Shown: positions 1-11,575, counted from the stretch's first letter. The stretch is 64,000 nt of DNA from Hordeum vulgare subsp. vulgare (GCF_904849725.1 NC_058519.1:536122316-536186315), one strand, 5' to 3'. A program made the numbers and translations. The notes: generated by a model from the sequence alone, not told the origin.

Positions 1-1187
1 ATGTGGTAGGCACACAACAACCCCGATACTTGGCCCCGGGACGACAATTTTATATTTGCTATGCTTGAGTAGACGGGTTTTCGGTTGAGTGCATAACACG
101 AGTGATGCGAGGTTGATTAAATAATCAAGACCGGTTAAGACAAGATTTTCAAGACCTCGGACGCAATGCAACTCTGGGTGAAGGACGGTTGATCGGCTCC
201 CTGGAGAAACCAGTGGATGGCCCGGGATGCTGGGGACGGCCATGACATCCTGCGGAAAGCTTCACCCAGGCTCGAAGAGACGGACGGAGACTTCAAGACT
301 CAAGGCTTACCTGCACAACCACAAGTCATTATGGGCTCTGGCTTGGTTGGACAAAGCGGCGACTCTGGACAGGCGGTGCTAGCGGATGTAGAAGAACGGT
401 AGGAATGGATGGGCACCGACAGGGATTCAGAGGGACCCGTTGAAAGACCATGTTTTGATCATCCGGTCTTCAAACACCTTGAAGTGCGAGGACAAACATG
501 GAGGCGATCAAATCTTGTGGGGAACGTGTGCAAAACTCTGCAGAGTGCCCAACCTAATCGATTAGCCGTGTCCACGGTCATGGACAACTTGAGCCGAAGG
601 CATTGAATTTCCCCTGAACTCTCGACACTACTTAATAATGATGTGGGTGTTAACAACTATTCGGGTACGAGAATTGGTTGGCGGAAGCATCTCGTTAACA
701 ACAAACAATGTAGTAATATTTTGCTTCCAACCCCTCTTGATGTAGGATAAAATTGGCTTTATGCAAAACTTAGCCCCACCGGACAAATATGCATGTAGAG
801 ATAGTTGATTATTATTTTACTCCTCTCTTCGATGACTTGCCGGCATATTCCATATCTGACCTACACGGCTGCAACGTATCATGTTGCAGAGTATTTTTCC
901 GACCAGGAGTGAGGCTACGATCTACGCTCAGCGACATGCCCTGGAGTCGGATGGACTCGTCTACCTGATGCTTCCGCTAGTCTTCGTTAGATATCTCATG
1001 AGATGGCCTTCAACCTCTTTATTTTAATCCTTTATTGTAATAAAGTACTCTTTATGAGATTTCGATTAATAAAGCTGTGTGATTGAACTCTTGAATATAT
1101 ACGTTATGTACTGAGTGTGTACCAGCATGATCTTGGGATGGTACGGAAACACCAGAGGCTTGACTCGTCTTGAGTCGGGTCGCTACA
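1..1187 (+). repeat. 3' part of the 5' LTR of element A
   Basis: Matches 8581-9768 of the 3' LTR and ends in GGGTCGCTACA, the same terminus as that LTR, followed a few bases later by the primer site. About 1.88 kb of this LTR is missing to the left. Short open frames inside it also exist in the 3' LTR and look non-coding. Confidence 0.95.
1039..1073 (+). terminator. Two AATAAA poly(A) signals in the LTR of A
   Basis: AATAAA occurs at 1039-1044 and 1068-1073, about 115-150 bases before the LTR end. The same pair is at 9620-9625 and 9649-9654 in the 3' LTR. Their position fits the end of the R region. Confidence 0.6.
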
Positions 1188-1191
1188 GAAA

Positions 1192-1204
1192 TGGTATTCG
1201 GAGC
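1192..1204 (+). other. Primer binding site of element A (initiator tRNA-Met type)
   Basis: TGGTATTCGGAGC starts five bases after the 5' LTR terminus. It differs from the tRNA-iMet primer site TGGTATCAGAGC by one extra base and one substitution. This is the expected place for minus-strand priming. Confidence 0.8.
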
Positions 1205-1317
1205 ACACGTTGACCATAGGACGTAACCTCTAGGAATGGAAAAGCCTTAGGAAGAAAACTATTTTCTTATGTCTATAAATCTTCTATTTCCTCTTCTGAT
1301 CATTTCTTACTTCTCTC

Positions 1318-1336
1318 CGATTTTCCAATGTTTTAG
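1318..1336 (+). other. Candidate 3' splice site at the pre-gag ORF start
   Basis: A pyrimidine-rich tract ends in TTTTAG directly before the ATG at 1337. If the leader of A is spliced from the GC donor in the LTR (equivalent of 8464), this acceptor would place the pre-gag ORF at the start of the next exon. Sequence inference only. Confidence 0.4.
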
Positions 1337-2044
1337 ATGGCCACCTTCATCCCTGTTAAGTTCACGAAGTTTTGCCAGCCCGACGCCACTATGCCTTTCG
1401 GAAAGGAGCTGGTGCAGATCACCAAGGACTTGAGGATTGCTCTGCCGACCATCACAGGGAAGCCAACTTCGTCTTACCCGGATGATTCACGCTACAGGAT
1501 CGAGGTGCATGTTGCCGGAAGGACATTCGAGCCGCACACTGAGCTGGTGGATTTCAAGTTCATCACACCCAACTGGATTCTCGGAAGGGACATGGCGATC
1601 CATTGTGCACTCGGATGTATCAAGGAAGAGTACAAAGGCTGCCCTATTTCACCAGACCTATTCACCGTATCCCGGAGAAGCGAAGACGGAGAAATCATCT
1701 CAAGCAAGATCAAGGACGCTCTCCTGTCTTATGCCCAGACCTTGGAGAAGCACAGCGGGACTCTGGAGCATCGTGTGATCAAGGACGCCAGGAAGATCAA
1801 GCAACTGTCACTCCGCGAGCTTGAACTCGAAGAAGCAGCCCAGGAAGCCCACTATGAGCACGAACTGGAGGTGAAGGACTTTCTGGAACGGATCGAGAAG
1901 CTGAAGACTCGAGTTGCATACCTGGAGGAGGAACTGGACATGGGCGAGAACCTTCATCCCGAAGGTGACGTAGCCCCCTTGATCAACAACGACGAGGACT
2001 ATGAAGAAAGCTCCACCGAAGGACCCATCGCCATGCTTTTCTGA
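1337..2044 (+). CDS. Uncharacterised ORF upstream of gag in element A
   Basis: An uninterrupted 235-residue ORF lies between the primer site and gag. I do not recognise a catalytic domain. Residues about 1-130 look like a compact domain, about 140-205 form a charged coiled coil rich in Glu, Lys and Leu (heptads around LEEEL), and the last 30 residues are acidic. It is the only intact reading frame in an element whose gag-pol has several stops and frameshifts. It starts directly after an AG acceptor-like site and is followed by AATAAA at 2154. It could be an element-encoded accessory protein or a captured host fragment; my impression is that related ORFs recur in grass chromoviruses, but I cannot verify that. 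Cellular role unknown. Confidence 0.65.
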   Translation: MATFIPVKFTKFCQPDATMPFGKELVQITKDLRIALPTITGKPTSSYPDDSRYRIEVHVAGRTFEPHTELVDFKFITPNWILGRDMAIHCALGCIKEEYKGCPISPDLFTVSRRSEDGEIISSKIKDALLSYAQTLEKHSGTLEHRVIKDARKIKQLSLRELELEEAAQEAHYEHELEVKDFLERIEKLKTRVAYLEEELDMGENLHPEGDVAPLINNDEDYEESSTEGPIAMLF

Positions 2045-2153
2045 GGAGGACACTTAGACTAGACCACCAAATTTATTTTATCGTTATACGCTTAGGCCGA
2101 TGTTTAGGATTATCGAATTTTGTATCCCCGTGTGAACCTTTGTGATGGTATTG

Positions 2154-2159
2154 AATAAA
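2154..2159 (+). terminator. Poly(A)-signal-like AATAAA after the pre-gag ORF
   Basis: AATAAA sits 110 bases past the stop of the pre-gag ORF within TG-rich sequence, an arrangement like a plant 3' UTR. If used, it would end a short transcript carrying only the pre-gag ORF, separate from gag-pol. Confidence 0.35.
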
Positions 2160-2237
2160 ATGTGTGGTGTGATACTTGTTTGTTGCATTTCATATGGGTA
2201 GTGTAATTACTCTTAGACCATTGTTCTATGCTAATCT

Positions 2238-2257
2238 CACCCCTCTACAAACATCAG
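2238..2257 (+). other. Candidate 3' splice site at gag start of element A
   Basis: A C/T-rich stretch ends in CATCAG immediately before the gag ATG at 2258. Element B shows the same layout (TCTTCAG before the ATG at 22920). Supports, but does not prove, a spliced leader joined to gag. Confidence 0.4.
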
Positions 2258-5200
2258 ATGCCTCCAAGACGCACCCCTGAGTCCAACTTTCCGCCGGAAC
2301 TCACCCAGTTGATCCAGCAACAGAACACCCTGATGCAGCTGATCATCCAGAACCAGAACAATAACAACAACAATCATCCACCCCAGACCGACAATCTCCC
2401 CCGTTTCCTGAGGTTGAACCTTCCAAATTTCTCCAGCAGCATTGAGCCCATTGTGGCAGATGATTGGCTCTGCAAGATGGAGCGTGAACTTATAACTGCT
2501 GGTTGTACTGAAGCTGAGAAGGTGCGCTTTGCCGCGCATCAACTTGAAGGCCCTGCAGCTGCATGGTGGGAGAACTACACCACCACATACCCCATTGCTG
2601 GAGTCACTTGGGAGCAATTCAAGCAGGCCTTCCGTACCACACATGTCTCAGCTGATGCAATGAGTCTGAAGAAGCGTGAGTTTCGCAACTTATGCCAGGG
2701 GAATCGCTCTTTGGCTCAGTATGTCGATGAATTCAGCATGCTCGCCCGTTATGCACCTGGAGATGTGGCCGATGATGCGGCCAAGCAGGAAAAGTTCTTG
2801 GAAGGACTCAATGATGAGCTGAGCATTCAGTTGACTGTAGCCACCTTCAACAACTATCAGTAGCTGGTGGATAAGGCCCTCATCTTGGAGGGGAAACACC
2901 AGCAGATCGAGAACCGCAAGCGGAAGTATGGGATTGGAAAGTTCAACTCCGGCACTCAGCAGAAGCCTCGCTACACCCCCTATTCAGGGAATACCGGGAC
3001 TGGATCCGGTAAGTTTGGAGGACACGTCCAGCATAACCACCCAGTGCATAACCATGGAGGCCACAACCATGGAGGAAATGGGAACCACCGCAACAACAGC
3101 AACTTCAAGAATGGTGGTACTGGCACTCAGCAGCATTCAGCTCCAGCTCAGAAGGATCTGAATCACATCACCTGCTTCAAGTGTCAGAAGACAGGACACT
3201 ATGCCACTGAATGTCCCCAGAACAAGCAGGAAATGGAAACGGCAACGGCAACTCTGCAGCAAAGAAGCCCAATCCTTTTCCTCGAGCTCAGGTGAACCAC
3301 ATTGATGTTGAAGAGGTCTATGATCACCCCGATACTATGGTTGGTAAGTTTTTGCTAAATTCACGTCCAATATTGGTACTTTTTGATTCTGGTGCAACAC
3401 ATTCATTCATATCAAGGGTAGTTGTGGAAAAGTATAGTTTGCCAACTAGAACCCTCAGCCAGCCTATTAAGGTCAGTTCCCCAGGAGGCATGATGACAGC
3501 CGGGATAGGATGCCATGCTTTGAGTCTCAACATCGGGAACCATAATTTTCCCACCGACCTCATCGTATTAGAGTCCCAGGGATTGGATGTGATCCTAGGC
3601 ATGGATTGGTTGGCCAAGTACGAAGGGAATATTGATTGTGCCCTTAAGTCTATTTTGCTCACCACCCCCGAGCAGAAGCGGATTAAGTACGTGTCTCAGC
3701 GCCCGACACGGAGTAAGCGAGTAAACTCTCTCACGGGAGTAGTCCAGGAGGAAGTACCGATTGTACAGGAGTACCCAGATGTATTTCTGGAGGAATTGCC
3801 GGGCATGCCACCTGATAGAGAGATTGAGTTCTTGATTGAGCTATTACCCGGGACAGCCCCGATATCCAAGAGACCCTATCGGATGCCCGCAAATGACTTG
3901 ATATAAATCAAGAAGCAAATTAAGGAGTTGTTGGACAAAGGGTATATTCGCCCAAGTTCTTCACCTTGGGGAGCCCCAGTGCTCTTGGTTGAAAAGAAGG
4001 ACAAGTCCTTGAGAATGGTTGTCGATTATCGTGCATTGAACGATGTGACCATCAAGAACAAGTACCCCTTGCCGATGATCAATGATCTGTTTGATCAGTT
4101 AGTTGGAGCTCGCGCATTCTCAAAGATCGATCTTCGATCCGGGTATCATGAGTTGAAGATTCGTGAGCAGGATATACCCAAGACAGCCTTCACCACTCGG
4201 TACGGCTTGTATGAGTACACGGTCATGTCATTTGGACTGACTAATTCTCCGGCATATTTTATGAATCTGATGAACAAGGTATTTATGGAATACTTGGACA
4301 AGTTTGTCGTGGTGTTCATCGATGACATACTGATATTCTCCAAGAACAAAGAGGAACACAAGGAACATCTGCATCTAGTTCTGGAGAAACTTCGAGAGCA
4401 TAAGCTATATGCAAAGTTTAGCAAATGTGAGTTTTGGTTGAAGGAAGTCGGATTCCTCGGACACGTCATCTCAGGAGAAGGAATAGCAGTGGACTCTGCC
4501 AAGGTCGCAGCAGTCACCGAATGGGTAGCACCCACTTCAGTCAAGGAGATCCACAGTTTCCTCGGACTTGCCGGATATTACCGGAGGTTCATTGAGAATT
4601 TCTCAAAGATCGCCAAGCCCATGACAGAGTTATTGAAGAAGGAATCCAAGTATGTTTGGACTGAGGGATGTGAAACCAGTTTTCAAGAGCTGAAGAAACG
4701 TCTTGTTACAACCCCAGTGTTGATATTGCCGAACATTCGGAAGGATTTCCAGGTTTACTGTGACGCTTCTCATCAAGGAGTCGGAGGAGTGCTCATGCAA
4801 GAAGGTAAATTTGTAGCCTATGCATCCAGACAGCTCAGACCCCATGAGTTGAATTATGCCACACATGACTTGGAACTAGCAGCCGTAGTGCACGCTCTCA
4901 AGACCTGGAGACATTTACTGATCGGAAATAGTTGTGATGTTTACACTGATCACAACAGCCTGAAATATATCTTCACGCAGAAGGAGTTGAACCTCAGACA
5001 GAGGCGATGGCTAGAGTTGATCAAGGACTATGACATGAGATTGCATTATCACCCAGGCAAGGCAAATGTTGTAGCCGATGCGTTGAGCCGCAAGAGTTAT
5101 GTGAACACACTCACAACTGGAGGATTACCCCAGGAGTTAGTCGATGACCTCCGAGATCTCAAATTGGAAATAGTTCCAAGAGGATTTGTTGCCGCACTAG

Positions 5201-6687
5201 AAATTCAGTCCACCTTGACCGAAAAGATCCACGAGGCACAGAAATGAGACAAGGAGATAGCTGAGATTAAGCAAAAAATGGAAGACGGAGGCTAAAGGTT
5301 TTCGTGAGGATGAACACGGAACTTTATGGTTTGAGGATCGCATCTATGTGCCCAATGATCCCGAACTCAGGAAGTTGATACTTCAGGAGGCCCATGATTC
5401 CCCGTACTCGATACACCCCGGCAACACCAAGATGTATCTGGATCTGAAGGAAAGTTTCTGGTGGACAGGATTGAAGAAAGACATTGCCGAGTTCGTAGCA
5501 ATATGCAATGTTTGTCAGCGAGTAAAAGCCGAGCATCAGAAGCTAGCAGGTTTGCTCCAACCTCTGCCGATACCCGAGTGGAAATGGGAAAAGCTTGGTA
5601 TGGACTTCATCACAGGATTACCCAGGACCCGTTCTGGCTATGATTCTATTTGGGTTATGGTCGATTGTTTGACCAAGGTAGCTCACTTCATTCCTGTGAA
5701 GACTACTTACACGAGTGCCAAGCTGGCCAAGATATATATGACCAGAATCATATGTCTTCATGGAGTACGGAAGAGCATTGTGTCAGATAGAGGGACTCAG
5801 TTCACATCAAAATTTTGGCACCAACTGCATGAAACCTTGGGAACGAGATTGGAGTTCAGCACAACTTTTCACCCACAAACAGATGGACAGACCGAGAGAG
5901 TCAATCAGATTCTGGAAGACATGTTGAGAGCTTGCGCACTAGACTATGGGTCTAGTTGGGATGACAATTTGCCTTATGCCGAGTTCTCATACAACAACAG
6001 CTACCAGACCAATCTGAAGATGGCCCCTTTCGAAGCTCTATACGGAAGGAGGTGCAGAATACCGTTGATGTGGGATGGAGTTGGAGACCGACAACTTTTT
6101 GGTCCCGACCTTATCCGAGATTCTGAAGAGAAGGTCAAGCTAATTCGTGACTGACTCAAGATAGCTCAGTCCAAGGAGAAGAGTTATGCTGACAGCAAAC
6201 GCAAGGAAGTGACGTATGAAGTGGGAGACCAAGCATATCTTCGGGTGTCTCCACTTCGAGGAATCAAGAGATTCGGTGTGAAAGGAAAGTTAGCACCCCG
6301 TTTCATTGACCCTACAAAAGTCTTGAACGTAGAGGCGAAGTTGCATATAAACTGGAACTGCCGGAAGGATTGTCCGGAGTTCATGATGTCTTCCATGTTT
6401 CCCAGTTGAAGAAATGCCATGCTGAGATGGCCGATGTTCCGTTGAGAGATATAGTGCCCTTAGAGGCCATACAGCTTGACAGTGATGTGACGTATGAGGA
6501 GAAACCCGTCAGGATTCTCGAGACTGCCAACAGAGTTACCCGTAGCAAGATCATCAAGTTCTGTAAGGTGTTGTGGAGCCACCACACCGAGGAAGAAGCC
6601 ACCTGGGAACGTGAAGAGGATCTTCGTCGAGACCACCCGCACCTATTTTCTAGCCAACCCGAATCTCGAGGGCGAGATTCATCTTAA
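2258..6687 (+). pseudogene. Broken gag-pol polyprotein of element A
   Basis: Domains in order: retrotransposon gag (tryptophan-rich WWENY, about 2540-2860), CCHC zinc knuckle (CFKCQKTGHYATEC, about 3175-3216), aspartic protease (DSGAT, about 3388), reverse transcriptase ([25 protein letters not shown] at about 4320), RNase H (YCDAS, DLELA, YTDH, VVADALS), integrase with HHCC finger (5390-5530) and D,D,E core (MDFITG, SDRG, then E in TERVNQ), and a chromodomain at about 6490-6640 (SHHTEEEATWE). Breaks: TAG at 2861 (CAG to TAG), frameshift near 3230, TAA at 3904, TGA at 5245, frameshift near 5285, TGA at 6152, frameshift near 6329. Catalytic residues remain, so loss of function comes from frame damage. 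I start gag at 2258, after the AG site, not at the upstream in-frame ATG at 2228. Confidence 0.95.
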
Positions 6688-6699
6688 GGTGGGTAGGTT
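6684..6699 (+). other. Polypurine tract of element A
   Basis: The purine-rich AAGGTGGGTAGG directly precedes the 3' LTR, the expected plus-strand priming site. Confidence 0.7.
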
Positions 6700-7436
6700 T
6701 GTAACATCCCAATTTTCCTAATTGGGAATGTTTTACACTGTAGCTAAGCATCTATGCATATTCGTTGTAATAAAGTTGGCATTTGAATTCTTTCGCCTTT
6801 TGATTTTGCATTTCTATTTTTCCTCACATGAGAAATGCCGGGGAAATACTCTCTTGCACGCAAGAGAGAGAGCGGAGGAAAATGACCCTCCAAAGTGCGG
6901 GCATTTCTGAAATATTTGGAGCCAAGAAATCCAAAGTTTATTTGCAAAAATATTTGCAAAAAGAAAATAAAGCATTTAGGGAATTTCTGAAAAAAAAACA
7001 TTTTTTTAAAGTTTTTATTTTTGCTTTGGAAAAATGTTATTCGAGTAGAGGATATTTTTCTGATTTTCTTGATATATAATACTCCATATTAAATATTTGA
7101 TTTACTTCCTTTTTTTCACTTTTGTTTTTCTGTTTCGGAAAAGATTAAAAATAGGAAAGTATTTTTTTTCAAAGGAAACCGCTGCCGGGCGCACTTTAGT
7201 CCTGGGACGAATCCCCCTAGGCCTGGGATCCGAATCCCCTTAATACCGGCTGACCGACCCCTTCCTTCCCCAGCTTCCTCCCACTGCCGCATGGGCCCCC
7301 GCCCGATCCCTCTTTCCCCGCGGTCACCCCCCACCTCGCCCCTTCCTAAACACAGCCCGACTCCAGCCGAGCTCCCAGGTTCACCGGGATCCTCTCGGAT
7401 CCCCTCTCCCCTTCCTTCCCCAGCCCCCTCCCCGGC

Positions 7437-7443
7437 TATAAAA
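7437..7443 (+). promoter_or_regulatory. TATA box in the LTR of A
   Basis: TATAAAA within GC-rich sequence. The solo LTR D has TATAAGA at the equivalent place (36656). Predicts transcription start near 7470. Confidence 0.7.
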
Positions 7444-7718
7444 GCCCGCACCCCTGCCCGCACCACGTTCCCACCACCTCGCCGAGCCGCCGCCCCCCCG
7501 AGCCCCTACCACAGCTTCGCCGGCGAGCCCGAAGCTCCACCACTTCGGCCCCCTTGGGCAGCCACCCCAGTGCCTCCGTCGCCTCGCTGTCGCCACCACT
7601 CGCTGGAGGGAAGCCGTCGCCGCCTCCCCGTCCCGTCGCCACCACCGGAGCCCCTCCCCATCGCCGGCTCGCCTCGCCTCGCCGGAGTCAACCACCACCG
7701 GAGCACCACCACCACTCT

Positions 7719-8469
7719 GTGAGTTTTCCCCCTATTCTCATCCGTTAGATCGTAGTCAACGGTGTAGATTAGAATAGGATACCCCTTCGGTTTTCCAACA
7801 AAAAAACCGCTCGGGTTTTATTTCACTTAACTGTTAGCCGGAGCTTTTAGTTAGATTTCGGCCGTTTTCTTATAAGCCTCGCAGCAAACACCCCCTTAGC
7901 CAATCACAGCGCGCCACGTATACCCCCCCCTGTCTGTTAGCAAATTAGTTCTTTTTTCTGTCTAGTTGTAAAAACAGCAAAGTTTTTGTTTTGTTTTGGC
8001 CTTAACTTTTGATCCCGAAGTCCAATGATATTGATTCTTGTTCCAGTAGACTCCAATGTTTCTGTAGTTTATAAAAACATATAATTTGTCTATGTTTGAA
8101 ATTTTCAAATATAAGTTAGATCAGATTTAGTTTAAACCTTGTTTTGCCTATTCCAGGAGTTTAAAAAATGATTTTGATTTGATTCTTTTTGCTACTACTT
8201 CCTAGTGATTATATCTTACTGTGGTAGAAGTTTCAAAATTTTTAAAGTATTTCTACTCGTGTTTTTAACAGAAACAAGTTTCTGCCTTAGTGACCCGTGT
8301 TAAATTCTTTCATTTAGGCCATAGCAAACTTTTACTTGTGATGTTATTTTTACTTGTTGCTTGATTGTAGTGCTTATGGTGTGTATTGTGTTTGTATCGG
8401 TAGATCACCCGGAGTGCGAAGCGTGTTACATAGAAGCGCTCGATCAAGACAACTATCATCAAGGCAAGT
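7719..8469 (+). other. Predicted leader intron, micro-exon and GC-type donor in the LTR of A
   Basis: Downstream of the TATA box, CTCT|GTGAGT at 7719 is a good 5' splice site. A TAG at 8401-8403 precedes a 60-nt segment (8404-8463) that ends AAG|GCAAGTC, a near-perfect match to the GC-AG class of donor. The same order recurs in three other LTRs here (37095-38200, 20863-20952, 29691-29761). I read it as a non-coding leader with two introns, the second ending at an internal ORF. No transcript evidence available. Confidence 0.45.
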
Positions 8470-9619
8470 CATTTTGATCATGTTATTTTCCTATGTTTTC
8501 GATGCATGGTAGTTCACCTTTCTTTGCCCAAATTGCATGCTACCTAGGTACTTGGAATTTTTAGTATAAGTTGTAGTATCATGTGGTAGGCACACAACAA
8601 CCCTGATACTTGACCCCGGGACGACAATTTTATATTTGCTATGCTTGAGTAGACAGGTTTTCGGTTGAGTGCATAACACGAGTGATGCGAGGTTGATTAA
8701 ATAATCAAGACCGGTTAAGACAAGATTTTAAAGACCTCGGACGCAATGCAACTCTGGGTGAAGGATGGTTGATCGGCTCCCTGGAGAAACCAGTGGATGG
8801 CCCGGGATGCTGGGGACGGCCATGACATCCAGCGGAAAGCTTCACCCAGGCTCGAAGAGACGGACGGAGACTTCAAGACTCAAGGCTTACCTGCACAGCC
8901 ACAAGTCATTATGGGCTCTGGCTTGGTTGGACAACGCGGCGACTGTGGACAGGCGGTGCTAGCAAATGTAGAAGAACGGTAGGAATGGATGGGCACCAAC
9001 AGGGATTCAGAGGGACCCGTTGAAAGACCATGTTTTGATCATCCGGTCTTTAAAAACCTTGAAGTGCGAGGACAAACACGGAGGCGATCAAATCTTGTGG
9101 GGAACGTGTGCAAAATTCTACAGAGTGCCCAACCTAATCGATTAGCCGTGTCCACGGTCATGGATAACTTGAGCCGAAGGCATTGAATTTCCCGTGAACT
9201 CTCGACACTACTTAATAATGATGTGGGTGTTAACAACTATTCAGGTACGAGAATTGGTTGGCGGAACCATCTCGTTAACAACAAACAATGTAGTAATATT
9301 TTGCTTCCAACCCCTCTTGATGTAGGATAAAATTGGCTTTATGCAAAACTTAGCGTCATCGGACAAATATGCATGTAGAGATAGTTGATTATTATTTTAC
9401 TCCTCTCTTTGATGACTTGCCGGCATATTCCATATGCTGACCTACACGGCTGCAACGTATCATGTTGCAGAGCACTTTTCCGACCAGGAGTGAGGCTACG
9501 ATCTACGCTCAGTGACATGCCCTGGAGTCGGATGGACTCGTCTACCTGATGCTTCCGCTAGTCTTCGTTAGATATCTCATGAGATGGCCTTCAACCACTT
9601 TATTGTAATCCTTTATTGT

Positions 9620-9654
9620 AATAAAGTACTCTTTATGAGATTTCGATTAATAAA
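9620..9654 (+). terminator. Poly(A) signals in the 3' LTR of A
   Basis: AATAAA at 9620-9625 and 9649-9654, matching the pair in the 5' LTR. Likely 3' end of the genomic RNA. Confidence 0.6.
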
Positions 9655-9768
9655 GCTGTGTGATTGAACTCTTGAATATATACATTATGTACTGAGTGTG
9701 TACCAGCATGATCTTGGGATGGTACGGAAACACCAGAGGCTTGACTCGTCTTGAGTCGGGTCGCTACA

Positions 9769-10037
9769 GAAACACTATGATTGCTTGCGCCATTTTTATG
9801 CCCTCATTGTATCACATGGATAATTGTTACACAAAATGTATTCGTCTCCCTTTATATATAAAACAAATCACCATAAGCCAATCAAATTCATACATCAACA
9901 CCACATAACACAACATACCAAGTAGTACACACATATAGTACGAAAGGGTTTTCCTAAGGACACAACTCAACAAGACTAAATACAATGCAACAAATGAGCA
10001 GTGGAAACACAAAGGAAAGCTTACTAATCCGGCTCCG
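9769..10037. other. Unassigned AT-rich stretch between elements A and E
   Basis: No gene or repeat terminus recognised. It may be the outer end of LTR E or the target into which A inserted. The LTR E boundary is not sharp on this side. Confidence 0.3.
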
Positions 10038-11540
10038 ATGGTGGAGTTGGGATAGACGACGCGTGATACTCGTGATCTGCGTTGGGTTTTCCGTGAAGAG
10101 GAACGGGTTATCACAGCACAAAGTGGGTAAGTATTTCCCTCAGTTATGAAACCAAGGTTTATCGAACCAATAGAAATATCAACCACGACCGTCTTCAGCG
10201 ACTGCACACAATAGAACAAACAACTTGCACCCAACACGGGCAAGAGGGTTGTCAATCCTTTTGTCTTGTTATTCGCAAGAAAATGAGGTGTGTAGATAAT
10301 TGTAGATAGCAAGAAAAAATAAAAACAAGTAAATGAGAGCAAGGTATTAAAGGTTTTATCAATATGTTGTGAATAGACCCGGGGGGCATAGCTTTTTCTA
10401 ATGGCATCTCTCATGAAAAAATAGCATACGATGGGTAAACAAATTACTATTGGTTAATTGACAGAAAAGCGGATAGTAATGCGATATTCACGACAATGAT
10501 CATGTCTATATAGGCATCATGTCCATAAACAAATAGGACGACTCCCGCATGCACCTTTTACTATTACTCCACTCATCGACCACTATCCAGCATGCATCTG
10601 GAGTATTAAGTAAAACAGAGTAATGCATGGAGAACAATGACATGATGTAGACAAAGTAAACTCAAGCAATATGAATAAACCCGATCGTTTTATCCTTAGT
10701 AGTAGCAACACAAAGATGCATCTTGTCCCCTTTTGTCACTGGGATATAGAAATTCACGAGGTTGAACCTACCACAACGCACCTATCTCATCGAAGAATTG
10801 TCGATCTAGTTGGCCAAATTATTTCAATAGATCGGAGAAAATTACGAAGCTATCATAATCATGCACATAAGAATCATATAAGTATTCAGAGGTGATTCAA
10901 ATATTTATCATGAATAATCTGAACATGAACCCACAATTCATCGAATCCCAACAAATGCACCACACAAAAGGAATTATATCATATGGATCAAAGCGAAGAT
11001 GTGATGATCATTGTATTGAGCGCGGCAAGGTTGATGAAGAGGCCCTTTGTGATCATTCTCCCTCCGGCAGGGTGCCGGAATTGAGCTCCAGATGACCTCC
11101 TGTCATAACAGAGACTTGCGCCAGCGTAAAACGTGTTTCGGGACTCCCTTTGGTGTTTTTAGAGTGGATGAGAATTTATAAGCCAAAGTACGGAGTTGGG
11201 AGGGCCACGAGGGAGCCACAAGCTATCAGTCCCCCAGGTCACGTCATGTTAGCTTGTGGGCCCCTCATGAGGACTCCAGCCTTCTTCCGATGCTCATTGG
11301 TCTTCTTTTGGTCTAGAAAAAAAATCATCGAAGAGTTTCAGGGCAATTATACCTCATTTGGTATGGAAAACATGAAAAGTGAAAAACACGCAGAAAACAA
11401 CAACTCGCACTTGGCACTCGGTCAATAGGTTATTGCTCGAAAATAATATAAAATGGTAAATAAATACCCCCAAAGCATACTAGAATGATAATAAATGAGC
11501 ATGGAACAATTAAAATTATAGATACATTGGAGACGTATCA
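10038..11540 (-). repeat. LTR of element E (left boundary approximate)
   Basis: Starts on the minus strand at 11540 with TGATACGTCTCC and resembles the element C LTR, including the CCCGGGTCTATTCAC block near 10378. Its terminal CA is not certain; about 10038 is a best guess. Confidence 0.7.
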
Positions 11541-11575
11541 AGCACCCCGAAGCTTAATTCCCGCTCGTCCTCTTG
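11541..11575 (-). other. Polypurine tract of element E
   Basis: On the minus strand, GAGGACGAGCGGGAATTAAG is followed by CTTCGGGGTGCT. This is nearly the same as the tract before the 3' LTR of element C (47467-47494). Confidence 0.75.

Larger units (their letters stand above)
1..9768 (+). mobile_element. Element A: chromodomain Gypsy LTR retrotransposon (Tekay-like), 5' end outside window
   Basis: Positions 1-1187 repeat almost exactly at 8581-9768, which pairs the 5' and 3' LTRs. Between them lie a primer site, an extra ORF, and gag, protease, RT, RNase H, integrase and chromodomain in Gypsy order. Long LTRs together with a C-terminal chromodomain fit the Tekay/Del branch of chromoviruses. 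I count roughly 30-35 differences over about 1.19 kb of LTR by eye, near 97% identity, so the insertion is young relative to its nested neighbours. The sequence right after the 3' LTR is GAAAC; the matching target duplication would lie outside the window. Confidence 0.93.
6700..9768 (+). repeat. Complete 3' LTR of element A (3069 bp)
   Basis: Begins TGTAACATCCC and ends GGGTCGCTACA, with canonical TG/CA ends. It contains a GC-rich promoter zone with a TATA box, a donor-like GTGAGT, a micro-exon ending at a GC-type donor, and poly(A) signals near the end. The proline-rich frame at 7291-7722 comes from GC-rich leader DNA and shows no domain. Solo LTR D (35907-39452) is a diverged member of the same family. 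Confidence 0.95.

Noticed and set aside
3211..3235. Possible programmed frameshift between gag and pol of A
   Set aside because: No slippery heptamer is visible and the element has several other random lesions; simple indel is likelier.
7291..7722. Proline-rich frame of 143 codons in LTR A
   Set aside because: GC-rich leader DNA; overlapping open frames on both strands; ends at the donor-like site.
10038..11540. Solo LTR for element E
   Set aside because: A polypurine tract and matching interior follow it, so it is the 3' LTR of a truncated element.
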